Positions 12,040 through 24,200 of a stretch of DNA of 64,000 nucleotides are shown here, in pieces. The notes below the pieces were generated by a model. The model was not told the origin of the DNA, did no database searches, and was given only the letters and a program-made list of their open reading frames with translations. The DNA is from Pegea sp. RAD2-039. Lineage: Eukaryota; Chordata; Thaliacea; Salpida; Salpidae. The stretch covers positions 1-64,000 of the forward strand of contig JAQGEQ010000273.1 of NCBI GenBank assembly GCA_034620365.1, read 5' to 3'. Within the stretch, counting starts at the first letter, position 1; each line of letters opens with the position of its first letter. A program made the position numbers and the translations under genes.

Positions 12040-12252
12040 TAGACCCAGGTCGGTAAGAAACTTTAAATCTTATCTGATTAAAATTTCTTATTATAAAATA
12101 ATTCTCAAGCAAATAGTCAAAACAAGAGTTAAACAGCTCTCTAAAAAAGTTTTTAGGTTAAACTTTCACGATATTTTAAAATCTAAACCATTTATAGACA
12201 TCAAAACGCCATAATAGTCATGTCATCAGTTTCAAACTCGACTTAAACAAAT
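12040..12252 (+). repeat. Dispersed repeat family 2, copy 2
   Basis: Matches 5646-5872 in the same orientation with scattered substitutions and small indels. It sits alone here, without repeat family 1 next to it. Confidence 0.7.
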
Positions 12253-13139
12253 GAAACAAAACCAGTGAGATCCGTTAAAGTCAATTTGAATTATCGTTTA
12301 AGTGTTAAAAATAAATACTAATTATTATGACTTTGCAGAAAAATATTATATTTATGAAGAAAACAAATTTGATTTTGTAAAAGAAGTATCTGAAGATATT
12401 AAAGGTTTTGAATTTAGTTTTATTTGTTTATCCTTTTATTAAATAAATTTATTTATATATTAGAAATATTTAAATGAGTTTCTTTTTCTTATTTTAGATT
12501 TGCTGTTTTACTAAGTAAGTTTGAAGTTTTGGTAGATAAATTAAATATGTAAGGTTTAATATAAGTCGGTTTTCTTTAATTAAATAATTTATAAAAAATA
12601 TTTTATTTAAAGTATTTATTATTAAGTAGATTTGATATTATAATTTTCTGCATAAATTTGATTTTAATTATTTTAAAGTTTTGAATTTTTATGATTTTGA
12701 TTATAATAAATATTTCTAAAGTAAAATTATTTTATTTAGACTTAAATTAAAATTATTTTTATATATTTAATGGAAAGTTTATTCTTAAACTAATTGATTA
12801 TCTTAAATTTATAATTTCTTTTCAACTTTTAATGTTTTATATTATTTAGAATATGAAAGGATGAAATATTATTTATTAAATTAGGTTACAAATATAATAA
12901 AATACTCTAAATATATAATTAAATTTACTTAAATATATAACTAAATATTATAACTTTCATAAAATGTAAATTTATAGCAATGGTACTATTCTGTAACTAG
13001 TTATCTGAATTTCTATTTATTTTATTAATTTATTTTGATTTATTAGAAAGAAGTTAAGAAATACTTAAATATACAAAGAATTACTTATATTATTACTTTT
13101 TCATAATTTTTGATTTATTATTTTTCCTAGTCCAGTAGT
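12253..13139. other. AT-rich DNA, nothing recognised
   Basis: Very low complexity with TTTA/AATA runs. No supported frame or structured element was seen. Confidence 0.5.
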
Positions 13140-13890
13140 AATTTGATGGGTGCTTTTGAATTTGAAAATTTGATGCTAGTTACAACAAATTTTATGGTTT
13201 GAAAGGTTTATCTTATTGAATTATTAAAGTTTTAAGTGAGTTTTTTAACCATCTTCAGTCATTCTAATCACAATAATTTTCCTTTTGCAGAAATCAGAGG
13301 AAATAAACAGGTTAAAGAAGAAAAAGAATTGGTAAAAACTGCAGCTTTCATCTTTACTTTCTCTATTGTAGTGATTTTGTACAATTTTTTCTTTGCATAT
13401 TCTTTTTCTGAAGGACTCCAACTTATTTTATTCTGAAGCCTTTTCATGTTAAACCAACGCTCAATGAATTTATATAAAAGGCCATAAACTGAGTGTAAAC
13501 ATAAATAACAAAATAAAGATACTTACAAAGGTTTCAGATGAAGATACACTGTTTATATTTCCCCCTTGACTTGTAGAAGCACCAGATTCTTCAGATAGCA
13601 TATCAAAGATGTTATTATCATCATGTGAAGCCATTGTCAATAAACCATTTCCATTATTTTGTCTTTTTTTCTCATAATGTTGTATAATTTGATATTTTGC
13701 ATATTCTATTTCTAAAGGACTGCAACTTATTTTATTCTGAAGCCTTTTCATGTTAAACCAACACTGAATGAATTTATATGAAAGGCCAGACTTTTCAGAG
13801 AGTTTAATTAGTTGATCTTCTGGGGGATAAGGGAAAGAACAAAATGTTTCAAAAATTCCAACTCAATAGTGGTCGGTGATCCCGGTTCTG
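13140..13890 (-). repeat. Homeodomain-like fragments, inverted copies C and D
   Basis: Two partly overlapping minus-strand copies of the 3.9-kb fragment lie end to end (about 13690-13890 and 13140-13480). The first reads [16 protein letters not shown], then after a frameshift PPEDQLIKLSEKSGLSYKF and IQCWFNMKRLQNK, followed by SPLEIEYAKYQIIQHYEKK, QNNGNG and SGASTSQGGNINSVSS. It ends at a GTAAGT donor near 13530. The helix pattern fits a homeodomain, with Met where Asn51 is expected. The frameshift in helix 2 and the duplicated 3' part make an active gene unlikely at this site. Confidence 0.6.
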
Positions 13891-14524
13891 ACAAAAATGC
13901 TAACATGGTGCAGCTTCTTGCCAAGAAGGTCACCGACATACACAAAAAACTCACTTTAGACCGTGAGGATAGAGAAAACAATGTCATCATCTTTAATGTC
14001 TCTGAGACTGATAAAGATGATGACAGTAAGTTTTTTAATTAAATGTGCTCTCAAAGCCTTGATTTTGTGGACGTTCCAAAGGTATCAATGACCAGACTTG
14101 GAGCAAAAAGCTCAGATTATCAAAGAAGAAACAACAAACTGATTTCAAATACAAAGTTCGAGGTCCACCATGGGCCTTGAGAATTGTCTAGGTTTTTTCA
14201 AAAAACGGAAGTGGCAAATAATCACTGGACCCACATCTTCTGCCATCAGACATTGTCATGCCAGAATCACTCGCGTTGTTCAAAAAGAAGTTGAACCGTT
14301 TTAATATTGCCAACATTGCCATTTCTAAACTGTGATTGTTTTTATATTATTAACATTCTATGTAATTGTTCACTGTTATATGTTTTGAGTGCTACTGAAA
14401 TGCCATGTGTTACATCTTTTACTTTCTATATTTTTGACTAAATAAATGTTATTTGTGAGAATGTGTGTTAGCGAGAGGTACTCTCTTCAGGCACCCTCCT
14501 TCGCATTTGTTGAAATAAATAAAT
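13887..14524 (+). mobile_element. Internally deleted LINE: ORF1 piece joined to 3' tail
   Basis: Adjoins the inverted homeodomain-like fragment. The first part encodes KKVTDIHKKLTLDREDREN and VIIFNVSETDKDD, then SMTRLGAK, typical of the coiled-coil and RNA-recognition ORF1 of Jockey/CR1-like LINEs. The sequence then jumps to the element's 3' end (from TGCCATCAGACATTGTCATG at about 14241) and finishes with a GAAATAAATAAAT tail. Endonuclease and reverse transcriptase are missing, so it cannot move by itself. Confidence 0.7.
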
Positions 14525-14730
14525 CAGACTGAATAACTTTTTTGGATTGTAAATAATAAATTGAAAAACTTTTCTTTTATAAAGTATTTCAGTTAAATTA
14601 AAAGTTAAATTACGATTTTATAAAACCCGAAAATTTCTATAAGAATACAAGTTTTCTTAAAGATGTGAATTACTAAATTTTTATTATTTTAACTTAAAAA
14701 TTTATCAAAAACTAATTAAAAAACATATTC

Positions 14731-15265
14731 TTTCAAATGCAGAAGACCTAAAAATGTCTTGATATAGTTTTTTCAGTTACAATATGTGAAAGAAACCAAC
14801 TAATAACTATTAACACTTTGAATATCCAAATTGTTTGTTCTGCATATCTAGTAATTCTGAGTGAAGAGATTAGAAACTACAAACTTTTCTACATATGATT
14901 ACTCCATCAGACATTGTCATCTCGAAGTCGCTCGCCGACATAACCATCTTATAACTATTAAAACTTTGAATAACCAAATTTTGAAAACGTTTATTTCTTC
15001 TATTATTATGGAAAGCAAACTCAATGTAGAATATATTTTGATAATTTAATTCAAACATTTTGTTTCAAAATTAGTAGTTTCTTTTGACTTCTATTAATTA
15101 AGAATTTTGAAATGTTTAATACTAGACAAATAAATAAAACTTTGTTATTCAGGTCAATATTTTTTGTTTACTTTTTTGATAAATGTTATATACCACAACA
15201 AGTTTTATCTCATTACTTTGAAATGATGTTAAAGTGTTATTCATAAATAATTTCTATCAAAAATT
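14731..15265 (+). repeat. Dispersed repeat family 1, copy 2, with nested insertion
   Basis: Same family as 5266-5637, interrupted at about 14835-14950 by foreign sequence. The insert contains CCATCAGACATTGTCATCTC, which resembles the 3'-terminal coding part of the local LINE family. The repeat resumes with TATAACTATTAAAACTTTGAA, partly duplicating the sequence before the insert. Confidence 0.65.
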
Positions 15266-15405
15266 TCTTTACTAACAATTGAAGTAAATCATTTTTATGG
15301 TTTTGTTTCTATAGCGACACCTATCAAAAATTTCTTTACTAATAATTAACAATTGAAGTAGAACATTTGTTTACATTATAGGTTCGCTAGCGACACTTAG
15401 CGGAA
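15255..15405 (+). repeat. Short tandem duplication
   Basis: TATCAAAAATTTCTTTACTAA followed by an AACAATTGAAGTA motif occurs twice, about 65 bp apart, each followed by a variant of an 'agcgacac' motif. No coding role was seen. Confidence 0.55.
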
Positions 15406-15995
15406 CAAAAATTTTTGCTAATTTTAAGCAAGCCTTGAAATAACAACTGGTAAAGTTTAGATATTAAAATTTAATGCAATGACAGTAATTGATTTATGTA
15501 TTATAAAAAATATAGTTAAACAGATTATTAATAAAAAATCTCAATTAAAAAATTAATTAGACTTGTAGAATGATCTCAAAAAGAACTTACTACTATCTCT
15601 TAAAGTAGTTTTTCAGCTTGTGAAAAATTTTTCCACTTTGTAGACTTGCTGTAAATGATTACATAAATTATCTTTTAGTAGAAATAGTTTTGAAATTTTT
15701 ATGTTTCAAATGAAACCTATAAAGTTTCAATGAGTTTAAATTTATATATACATGCCTTTGTTAAAAGTTAATTTTTTTACAAGTTTCAACTAACAATATG
15801 CTTTATTTACAAAAAAGTTACTCTATAATCATAGATGGATTTTTGAAATTTACTTCTATGAGATTTTTATATCATTAATTTTTTTTAATAAAATTTGTTT
15901 AAAATTGTTTCAAAAAATAACAATAACTTAAATTTCCATAATTGTACAACAAGTACAACTACAACAAGTAAAACTACAACCAAGAAAAATTATTT
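15406..15995. other. AT-rich DNA with a simple (ACAACAAGTA)-like patch
   Basis: No gene supported. A short ACA-rich low-complexity tract lies at about 15945-15985, just before the LINE fragment. Confidence 0.4.
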
Positions 15996-16686
15996 TAGTA
16001 AATGTTACAAATTGTACGTCCAATTCTTGGATACAATGTTAATGCATGGATGCCATATCAAGTTGGTGATATCAAAAAACTCGAATCTGTTCAGGCCACA
16101 TTTACGAGATTACTATGTAGGAAACTTAATATTAAATACGAGAGTTATAAACATCGTCTCAGTCTCTTCAATTTAGATACTTTGGAAATTCAACGAAGTA
16201 AAAACGACTTATTCTTATTTTTAAAATTATCAACAATTTAATTGACCTTTAGTTTGATGATTTCTTTTCTATTAGTCTTTCCTTCAAGTTATATCAGCTC
16301 AGACGACACATATTACATCTTAATAAGCCCATATCAGCTGGTACATTAATCAGAGCGAATTTTTTCTCATACCACACAATTAGTACTTGGAACCAGCTGC
16401 CATCAGACATTGTCATGTCAGAATCACTCGCGTTGTTCAAGCAGAAGTTGAACCGTTATAATATTGCCAACATTGTCATTTCTAAACTGATTTTTATATT
16501 ATTAACATTTTATGTAATTGTTCACTGTTATATGCTTTGAGGACTACTGAAATGCCATGTGTTACATCTTTTACTTTCTATATTTTGACTAAATAGATGT
16601 TATTTGTGAGAATGTGTGTTAGCGAGAGATGCTCTTTTCAGGTAGCCTCCTTCGCGTTTATTGAAATAAATAAACAAATAAATAAA
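15996..16686 (+). mobile_element. LINE 3' fragment: reverse-transcriptase C-terminus and tail
   Basis: An open frame from 16002 encodes LQIVRPILGYNVNAWMPYQV and IKKLESVQATFTRLL, the post-thumb region of Jockey/CR1/L2-like reverse transcriptases. After frame breaks it continues with FFSYHTISTWNQLPSDIVMS and LFKQKLNRYNIANI, the usual C-terminal motif. The non-coding tail, with GTGTGTTAGCGAGAGA, ends in GAAATAAATAAACAAATAAA. It is 5'-truncated and frameshifted, hence dead. It shares its last 450 bp with the 14.2-kb and 60.3-kb copies. Confidence 0.85.
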
Positions 16687-18195
16687 ATGTTGATAAATCA
16701 TAATCTTGATAAGTTAATAACATAATACATAATTATCTCATTCTTATATTTAGTTTATATGAAAGCTATACCTAAGCGATAATTTTTTTATTCAAAACTA
16801 AGGATTTAAACTTTAGAAATAGTTTGTTATTTACACACCTGTAAATTCCGGTTGTCTATCTAAAGCTTAAAGCTAGAGGTTATTGGTCTTTAAATAGATT
16901 TCTTCTTATAGCCCAGAGTGTTAAGAACAACTTTTTGCTTTGATGCTTTTTGCTTTTGCTATGATTTATCAGAATGCTACAAATTTTTACACAAATTTTA
17001 CATTTTGTGATTAATTGTTAATTTTTTAATTAGTTTTTTTTCAATTTTTCACACACATAAGAAAATGAAGAGTTCATATTCAAAACAAAATTTGTTTAAG
17101 AAAAAAAAAATATTATTTTATGTTTAGTTTAGTATTGAATATCTAAAAGTGTCTCTTATAATAAATCTTCGATAATCTAATGACTAGTTTTGATTTCAAA
17201 TTAAACATTTAAATTTTTGTGAGAAATAAAAGCTGTCAATTAAAGTTTTTTCAAAATATTTAATCGGTAAAACATTAGATAATAAAACCAATTAAACAGT
17301 AAAAAACAATTTCAAACTTAAGATTTGAAATTTAAATTATTCAATTGACAGGTTATCCGCAGACTAAAGTAAAAGAATAAAAGAATGTTTTTTTTTAATA
17401 TTATTGTAATTATAGAAAATATCTGAGTGAAAATATTTTTTTAATTATTTAATTTAAATCAATTTTTGTCACGTTATTTCACAAATATGTTGGAGTATTG
17501 CAGCCACTAAAGCCAGCGCTTAAGGTTTGAGTTATTTAAACACGAAATATAAATAATTTCAATGACGTACTAGAAACCAAAAAGACATAAATCAAAAAAT
17601 CTAAGAATAATTTCATCCAAAGAACTTTAAATTAAGTGAAAAAATCGAAACTCGGAAAAAAATAAGATTTTTAAATTAGAAAATTTACGATTTGAATTTT
17701 TACACTTTAAACGTTGCAAGTAAAAAGGCAGAGTTGTCAAAAAAATTCAAAAACTGCATAACTCAGCAAAAAACCACAAAAATGATATTTCATTTCATTT
17801 CAGTCAAAAAAATTCATAATTTTCGCTTAAAAAACAAGTATTTAATTTAATTAAAAAACTTCAAACAGTTGGAAAGAAAAAACAATTTTAACTTAGTTAA
17901 AGTAATTATGTAATTAAAAAATATTTAAACTGTTTACGAATCTTACTAAAAAAAATTAAACATTTAAAAAATAAATCTATAAGGACTTCATTTTAATTAA
18001 ATGTGTTTATTTGCATTTTCAAATTATTTCTATTTTGATTTAAGTCACATCGAAAACAAACAAACGTAAAATACAAACAAAAATTTGAACAAATCGATGA
18101 CTGCATAACTCAGCAAAAAATCACAAAAATGATATTAAAAACAGAAAAACATAAAGGTATGCTGTTATGCCGGTTTAGGTAATTGAGGTAGTGTG
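16687..18195. other. Upstream region of the EGF array gene
   Basis: No gene. A direct repeat of about 40 bp, containing CTGCATAACTCAGCAAAAAA and CACAAAAATGATATT, occurs near 17755 and again near 18102, the second about 100 bp upstream of the TATA box. Confidence 0.5.
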
Positions 18196-18200
18196 AAATG

Positions 18201-18208
18201 TATATAAG
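18201..18208 (+). promoter_or_regulatory. TATA box of the EGF array gene
   Basis: TATATAAG lies 89 bp upstream of the first codon. Transcription would be expected to start about 30 bp downstream, near 18230, giving a leader of roughly 65 nt. It is the clearest core promoter in the window and suggests focused, possibly tissue-restricted expression. Confidence 0.7.
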
Positions 18209-18296
18209 CGACTAAAGAAGCAAGTCAAGTTATTCTGAATACCGTCAAACCAAACATTCAATTCATTTCAGTTTAAATTTGCAGTTGAACTTCAAA

Positions 18297-21200
18297 ATGC
18301 AAAAGACTTCTATTTTCGTTATCTTATTTATTACTTCAATTATTGCAATTGAAGCTGGTTTAGTTCGTCTAAGACGAGGTAAGAAAAAATAATACTAAAA
18401 TAAAATCTACAAAAGTCTAAAGAAATAATTCTAAATATATTTACTCAACAGAATCTTGTGATGAAAATGCTTCTATGGTAGATGGTGCTTGTGTTTGTGA
18501 TGAAGGTTTCACTGGTGATGGAAGTGAATGTACTGGTTAGTAATAATCTATTTTCTTAAATATTTATTTATTTTCTTTTAATTCAGTTTTGTGAAACTTT
18601 TAAAACTAATTTAGTTGTAAATTTTATATAAATTCATTTTTAAACAATTAAACTAAACAATTTTAAGATAATTTTATGAAATATTTGATGTTTCTAGCAA
18701 TGGAACGTAGACGACGTGATACTTGTGATGAAAATGCTTCTATGGTAGATGGTGCTTGTGTTTGTGATGAAGGTTTCACTGGTGATGGAAGTGAATGTAC
18801 TGGTTAGTATTAATCTAAGTTCTTAAATATTTATTTATTTTCTTTTAATTCAGTTTTGTGAAATTTTTAGAACTAATTTAGTTGTAAATTTTATAGAAAT
18901 TCATTTTTAAACAATTAAACTAAACAATTTTAAGATAATTTTATGAAATATTTGATGTTTCTAGCAATGGAACGTAGACGACGTGATACTTGTGATGAAA
19001 ATGCTTCTATGGTAGATGGTGTTTGTGTTTGTGATGAAGGTTTCACTGGTGATGGAAGTGAATGCACTGGTTAGTAATAATCTAGTTTATTAGATATTTA
19101 TTTATTTACTTTTAATTCAGTTTTGTGAAATTTTTAGAACTAATTTAGTTGTAAATTTTATAGAAATTCATTTTTAAACAATTAAACTAAACAATTTTAA
19201 AATAATTTTATAAAATATTTGATGTTTCTAGCAATGGAACGTAGACGACGTGATACTTGTGATGAAAATGCTTCTATGGTAGATGGTGCTTGTGTTTGTG
19301 ATGAAGGTTTCACTGGTGATGGAAGTGAATGTACTGGTTAGTATTAATCTAAGTTCTTAAATATTTATTTATTTTCTTTTAATTCAGTTTTGTGAAATTT
19401 TTAGAACTAATTTAGTTGTAAATTTTATAGAAATTCATTTTTAAACAATTAAACTAAACAATTTTAAGATAATTTTATGAAATATTTGATGTTTCTAGCA
19501 ATGGAACGTAGACGACGTGATACTTGTGATGAAAATGCTTCTATGGTAGATGGTGTTTGTGTTTGTGATGAAGGTTTCACTGGTGATGGAAGTGAATGCA
19601 CTGGTTAGTAATAATCTAGTTTATTAGATATTTATTTATTTACTTTTAATTCAGTTTTGTGAAATTTTTAGAACTAATTTAGTTGTAAATTTTATAGAAA
19701 TTCATTTTTAAACAATTAAACTAAACAATTTTAAAATAATTTTATAAAATATTTGATGTTTCTAGCAATGGAACGTAGACGACGTGATACTTGTGATGAA
19801 AATGCTTCTATGGTAGATGGTGTTTGTGTTTGTGATGAAGGTTTCACTGGTGATGGAAGTGAATGCACTGGTTAGTAATAATCTAGTTTATTAGATATTT
19901 ATTTATTTACTTTTAATTCAGTTTTGTGAAATTTTTAGAACTAATTTAGTTGTAAATTTTATAGAAATTCATTTTTAAACAATTAAACTAAACAATTTTA
20001 AAATAATTTTATAAAATATTTGATGTTTCTAGCAATGGAACGTAGACGACGTGATACTTGTGATGAAAATGCTTCTATGGTAGATGGTGCTTGTGTTTGT
20101 GATGAAGGTTTCACTGGTGATGGAAGTGAATGTACTGGTTAGTATTAATCTAAGTTCTTAAATATTTATTTATTTTCTTTTAATTCAGTTTTGTGAAATT
20201 TTTAGAATTAATTTAGTTGTAAATTTTATATAAATTCATTTTCAAACAATTAAACTAAACAATTTTAAAATAATTTTATAAAATATTTGATGTTTCTAGC
20301 AATGGAACGTAGACGACGTGATACTTGTGATGAAAATGCTTCTATGGTAGATGGTGTTTGTGTTTGTGATGAAGGTTTCACTGGTGATGGAAGTGAATGT
20401 ACTGGTTAGTAATAATCCAATTTCTTAAATATTTATTTATTTACTTCTAATTCAGTTTTGTGAAACTTTTAAAACTAATTTAGTTGTAAATTTTATATAA
20501 ATTCATTTTCAAACAATTAAACTAAACAATTTTAAAATAATTTTATAAAATATTTGATGTTTCTAGCAATGGAACGTAGACGACGTGATACTTGTGATGA
20601 AAATGCTTCTATGGTAGATGGTGCTTGTGTTTGTGATGAAGGTTTCACTGGTGATGGAAGTGAATGTACTGGTTAGTATTAATCTAAGTTCTTAAATATT
20701 TATTTATTTTCTTTTAATTCAGTTTTGTGAAATTTTTAGAATTAATTTAGTTGTAAATTTTATAGAAATTCATTTTTAAACAATTAAACTAAACAATTTT
20801 AAGATAATTTTATGAAATATTTGATGTTTCTAGCAATGGAACGTAGACGACGTGATACTTGTGATGAAAATGCTTCTATGGTAGATGGTATTTGTGTTTG
20901 TGATGAAGGATTTACTGGTGATGGAAGTGAATGTACTGGTTAGTAATAATCTAGTTTATTAAATATTTATTTATTTACTTTTAATTCAGTTTTGTGAAAT
21001 TTTTAGAATTAATTTAATTGTAAATTTTATAGAAATTCATTTTTAAACAATTAAACTAAACAATTTTAAGATAATTTTATAAAATATTTGATGTTTCTAG
21101 CAATGGAACGTAGACGACGTGATACTTGTGATGAAAATGCTTCTATGGTAGATGGTGCTTGTGTTTGTGATGAAGGTTTCACTGGTGATGGAAGTGAATG

Positions 21201-24200
21201 TACTGGTTAGTATTAATCTAAGTTCTTAAATATTTGTTTATTTACTTTTAATTCAGTTTTGTGAAAGTTTTAGAACTAATTTAGATGTAAATTTTATATA
21301 AATTCATTTTTAAACAATTAAACTAAACAATTTTAAGATAATTTTATAAAATATTTGATGTTTCTAGCAATGGAACGTAGACGACGTGATACTTGTGATG
21401 AAAATGCTTCTATGGTAGATGGTGCTTGTGTTTGTGATGAAGGTTTTACTGGTGATGGAAGTGAATGTACTGGTTAGTAATAATCCAATTTATTAAATAT
21501 TTGTTTATTTACTTTTAATTCAGTAATTTTAAAATATATGGAATTAATTTTGTTGTAAATTTTATATAAATTCATTTTTAAACAATTAAACTAAACAATT
21601 TTAAAATAATTTTATAAAATATTTGATGTTTCTAGCAATGGAACGTAGACGACGTGATACTTGTGATGAAAATGCTTCTATGGTAGATGGTGCTTGTGTT
21701 TGTGATGAAGGTTTCACTGGTGATGGAAGTGAATGTACTGGTTAGTATTAATCTAAGTTCTTAAATATTTGTTTATTTACTTTTAATTCAGTTTTGTGAA
21801 AGTTTTAGAACTAATTTAGATGTAAATTTTATAGAAATTCATTTTTAAACAATTAAACTAAACAATTTTAAGATAATTTTATAAAATATTTGATGTTTCT
21901 AGCAATGGAACGTAGACGACGTGATACTTGTGATGAAAATGCTTCTATGGTAGATGGTGCTTGTGTTTGCGATGAAGGTTTTACTGGTGATGGAAGTGAA
22001 TGTACTGGTTAGTAATAATCCAATTTATTAAATATTTGTTTATTTACTTTTAATTCAGTAATTTTAAAATATATGGAATTAATTTTGTTGTAAATTTTAT
22101 ATAAATTCATTTTTAAACAATTAAACTAAACAATTTTAAAATAATTTTATAAAATATTTGATGTTTCTAGCAATGGAACGTAGACGACGTGATACTTGTG
22201 ATGAAAATGCTTCTATGGTAGATGGTGCTTGTGTTTGTGATGAAGGTTTCACTGGTGATGGAAGTGAATGTACTGGTTAGTAATAATCTATTTTCTTAAA
22301 TATTTATTTATTTACTTTTAATTCAGTTTTGTGAAATTTTTAAAATTAATTTAGTTGTAAATTTTATAGAAATTCATTTTTAAACAATTAAACTAAACAA
22401 TTTTAAAACAATTTTATAAAATAATTGATATTTCTAGCAATGGAACGTAGACGACGTGATACTTGTGATGAAAATGCTTCTATGGTAGATGGTGCTTGTG
22501 TTTGTGATGAAGGTTTCACTGGTGATGGAAGTGAATGTACTGGTTAGTATTAATCTAAGTTCTTAAATATTTGTTTATTTACTTTTAATTCAGTTTTGTG
22601 AAAGTTTTAGAACTAATTTAGATGTAAATTTTATAGAAATTCATTTTTAAACAATTAAACTAAACAATTTTAAGATAATTTTATAAAATATTTGATGTTT
22701 CTAGCAATGGAACGTAGACGACGTGATACTTGTGATGAAAATGCTTCTATGGTAGATGGTGCTTGTGTTTGTGATGAAGGTTTTACTGGTGATGGAAGTG
22801 AATGTACTGGTTAGTAATAATCCAATTTATTAAATATTTGTTTATTTACTTTTAATTCAGTAATTTTAAAATATATGGAATTAATTTTGTTGTAAATTTT
22901 ATATAAATTCATTTTTAAACAATTAAACTAAACAATTTTAAAATAATTTTATAAAATATTTGATGTTTCTAGCAATGGAACGTAGACGACGTGATACTTG
23001 TGATGAAAATGCTTCTATGGTAGATGGTGCTTGTGTTTGTGATGAAGGTTTCACTGGTGATGGAAGTGAATGTACTGGTTAGTAATAATCTATTTTCTTA
23101 AATATTTATTTATTTACTTTTAATTCAGTTTTGTGAAATTTTTAAAATTAATTTAGTTGTAAATTTTATAGAAATTCATTTTTAAACAATTAAACTAAAC
23201 AATTTTAAAACAATTTTATAAAATAATTGATATTTCTAGCAATGGAACGTAGACGACGTGATACTTGTGATGAAAATGCTTCTATGGTAGATGGTGTTTG
23301 TGTTTGTGATGAAGGTTTCACTGGTGATGGAAGTGAATGTACTGGTTAGTAATATTCTAATTAATTAAATATTTATTTATTTACTTTTAATTCAGTTTTG
23401 TGAAATTTTTAGAACTAATTTAGTTGTAAATTTTATAGAAATTCATTTTTAAACAATTAAACTAAACAATTTTAAAATAATTTTATAAAATATTTGATGT
23501 TTCTAGCAATGGAACGTAGACGACGTGATACTTGTGATGAAAATGCTTCTATGGTAGATGGTGCTTGTGTTTGTGATGAAGGTTTCACTGGTGATGGTAG
23601 TGAATGTACTGGTTAGTAATATTCTAATTAATTAAATATTTGTTTATTTACTTTTAATTCAGTTTTGTGAAATTTTTAGAACTAATTTAGTTGTAAATTT
23701 TATAGAAATTCATTTTTAAACAATTAAACTAAACAATTTTAAAATAATTTTATAAAATATTTGATATTTCTAGCAATGGAACGTAGACGACGTGATACTT
23801 GTGATGAAAACTCTTCTATGGTAGATGGTGTTTGTGTTTGTGATGAAGGATTCACTGGTGATGGAAGTGAATGCACTGGTTAGTAATATATTAATTGATT
23901 ACCTACTCCATGAACCAGCTTTTTAATTCTACATAATTAAAGTTGTTAGAATACCTTTTATTGTAAACAAAATAGAAAGTCATTTTGTAATATAGTTTAT
24001 TCAAGACTTTTCAAGTAACTACTAAAATATTTGATGTTTCTAGCAATGGAACGTAGACGACGTGATACTTGTGATGAAAATGCTTCTATGGTAGATGGTA
24101 TTTGTGTTTGTGATGAAGGTTTCACTGGTGATGGAAGTGAATGTACTGGTTAGTAATAATCCAATTTATTAAATATTTGTTTATTTACTTTTAATTCAGT

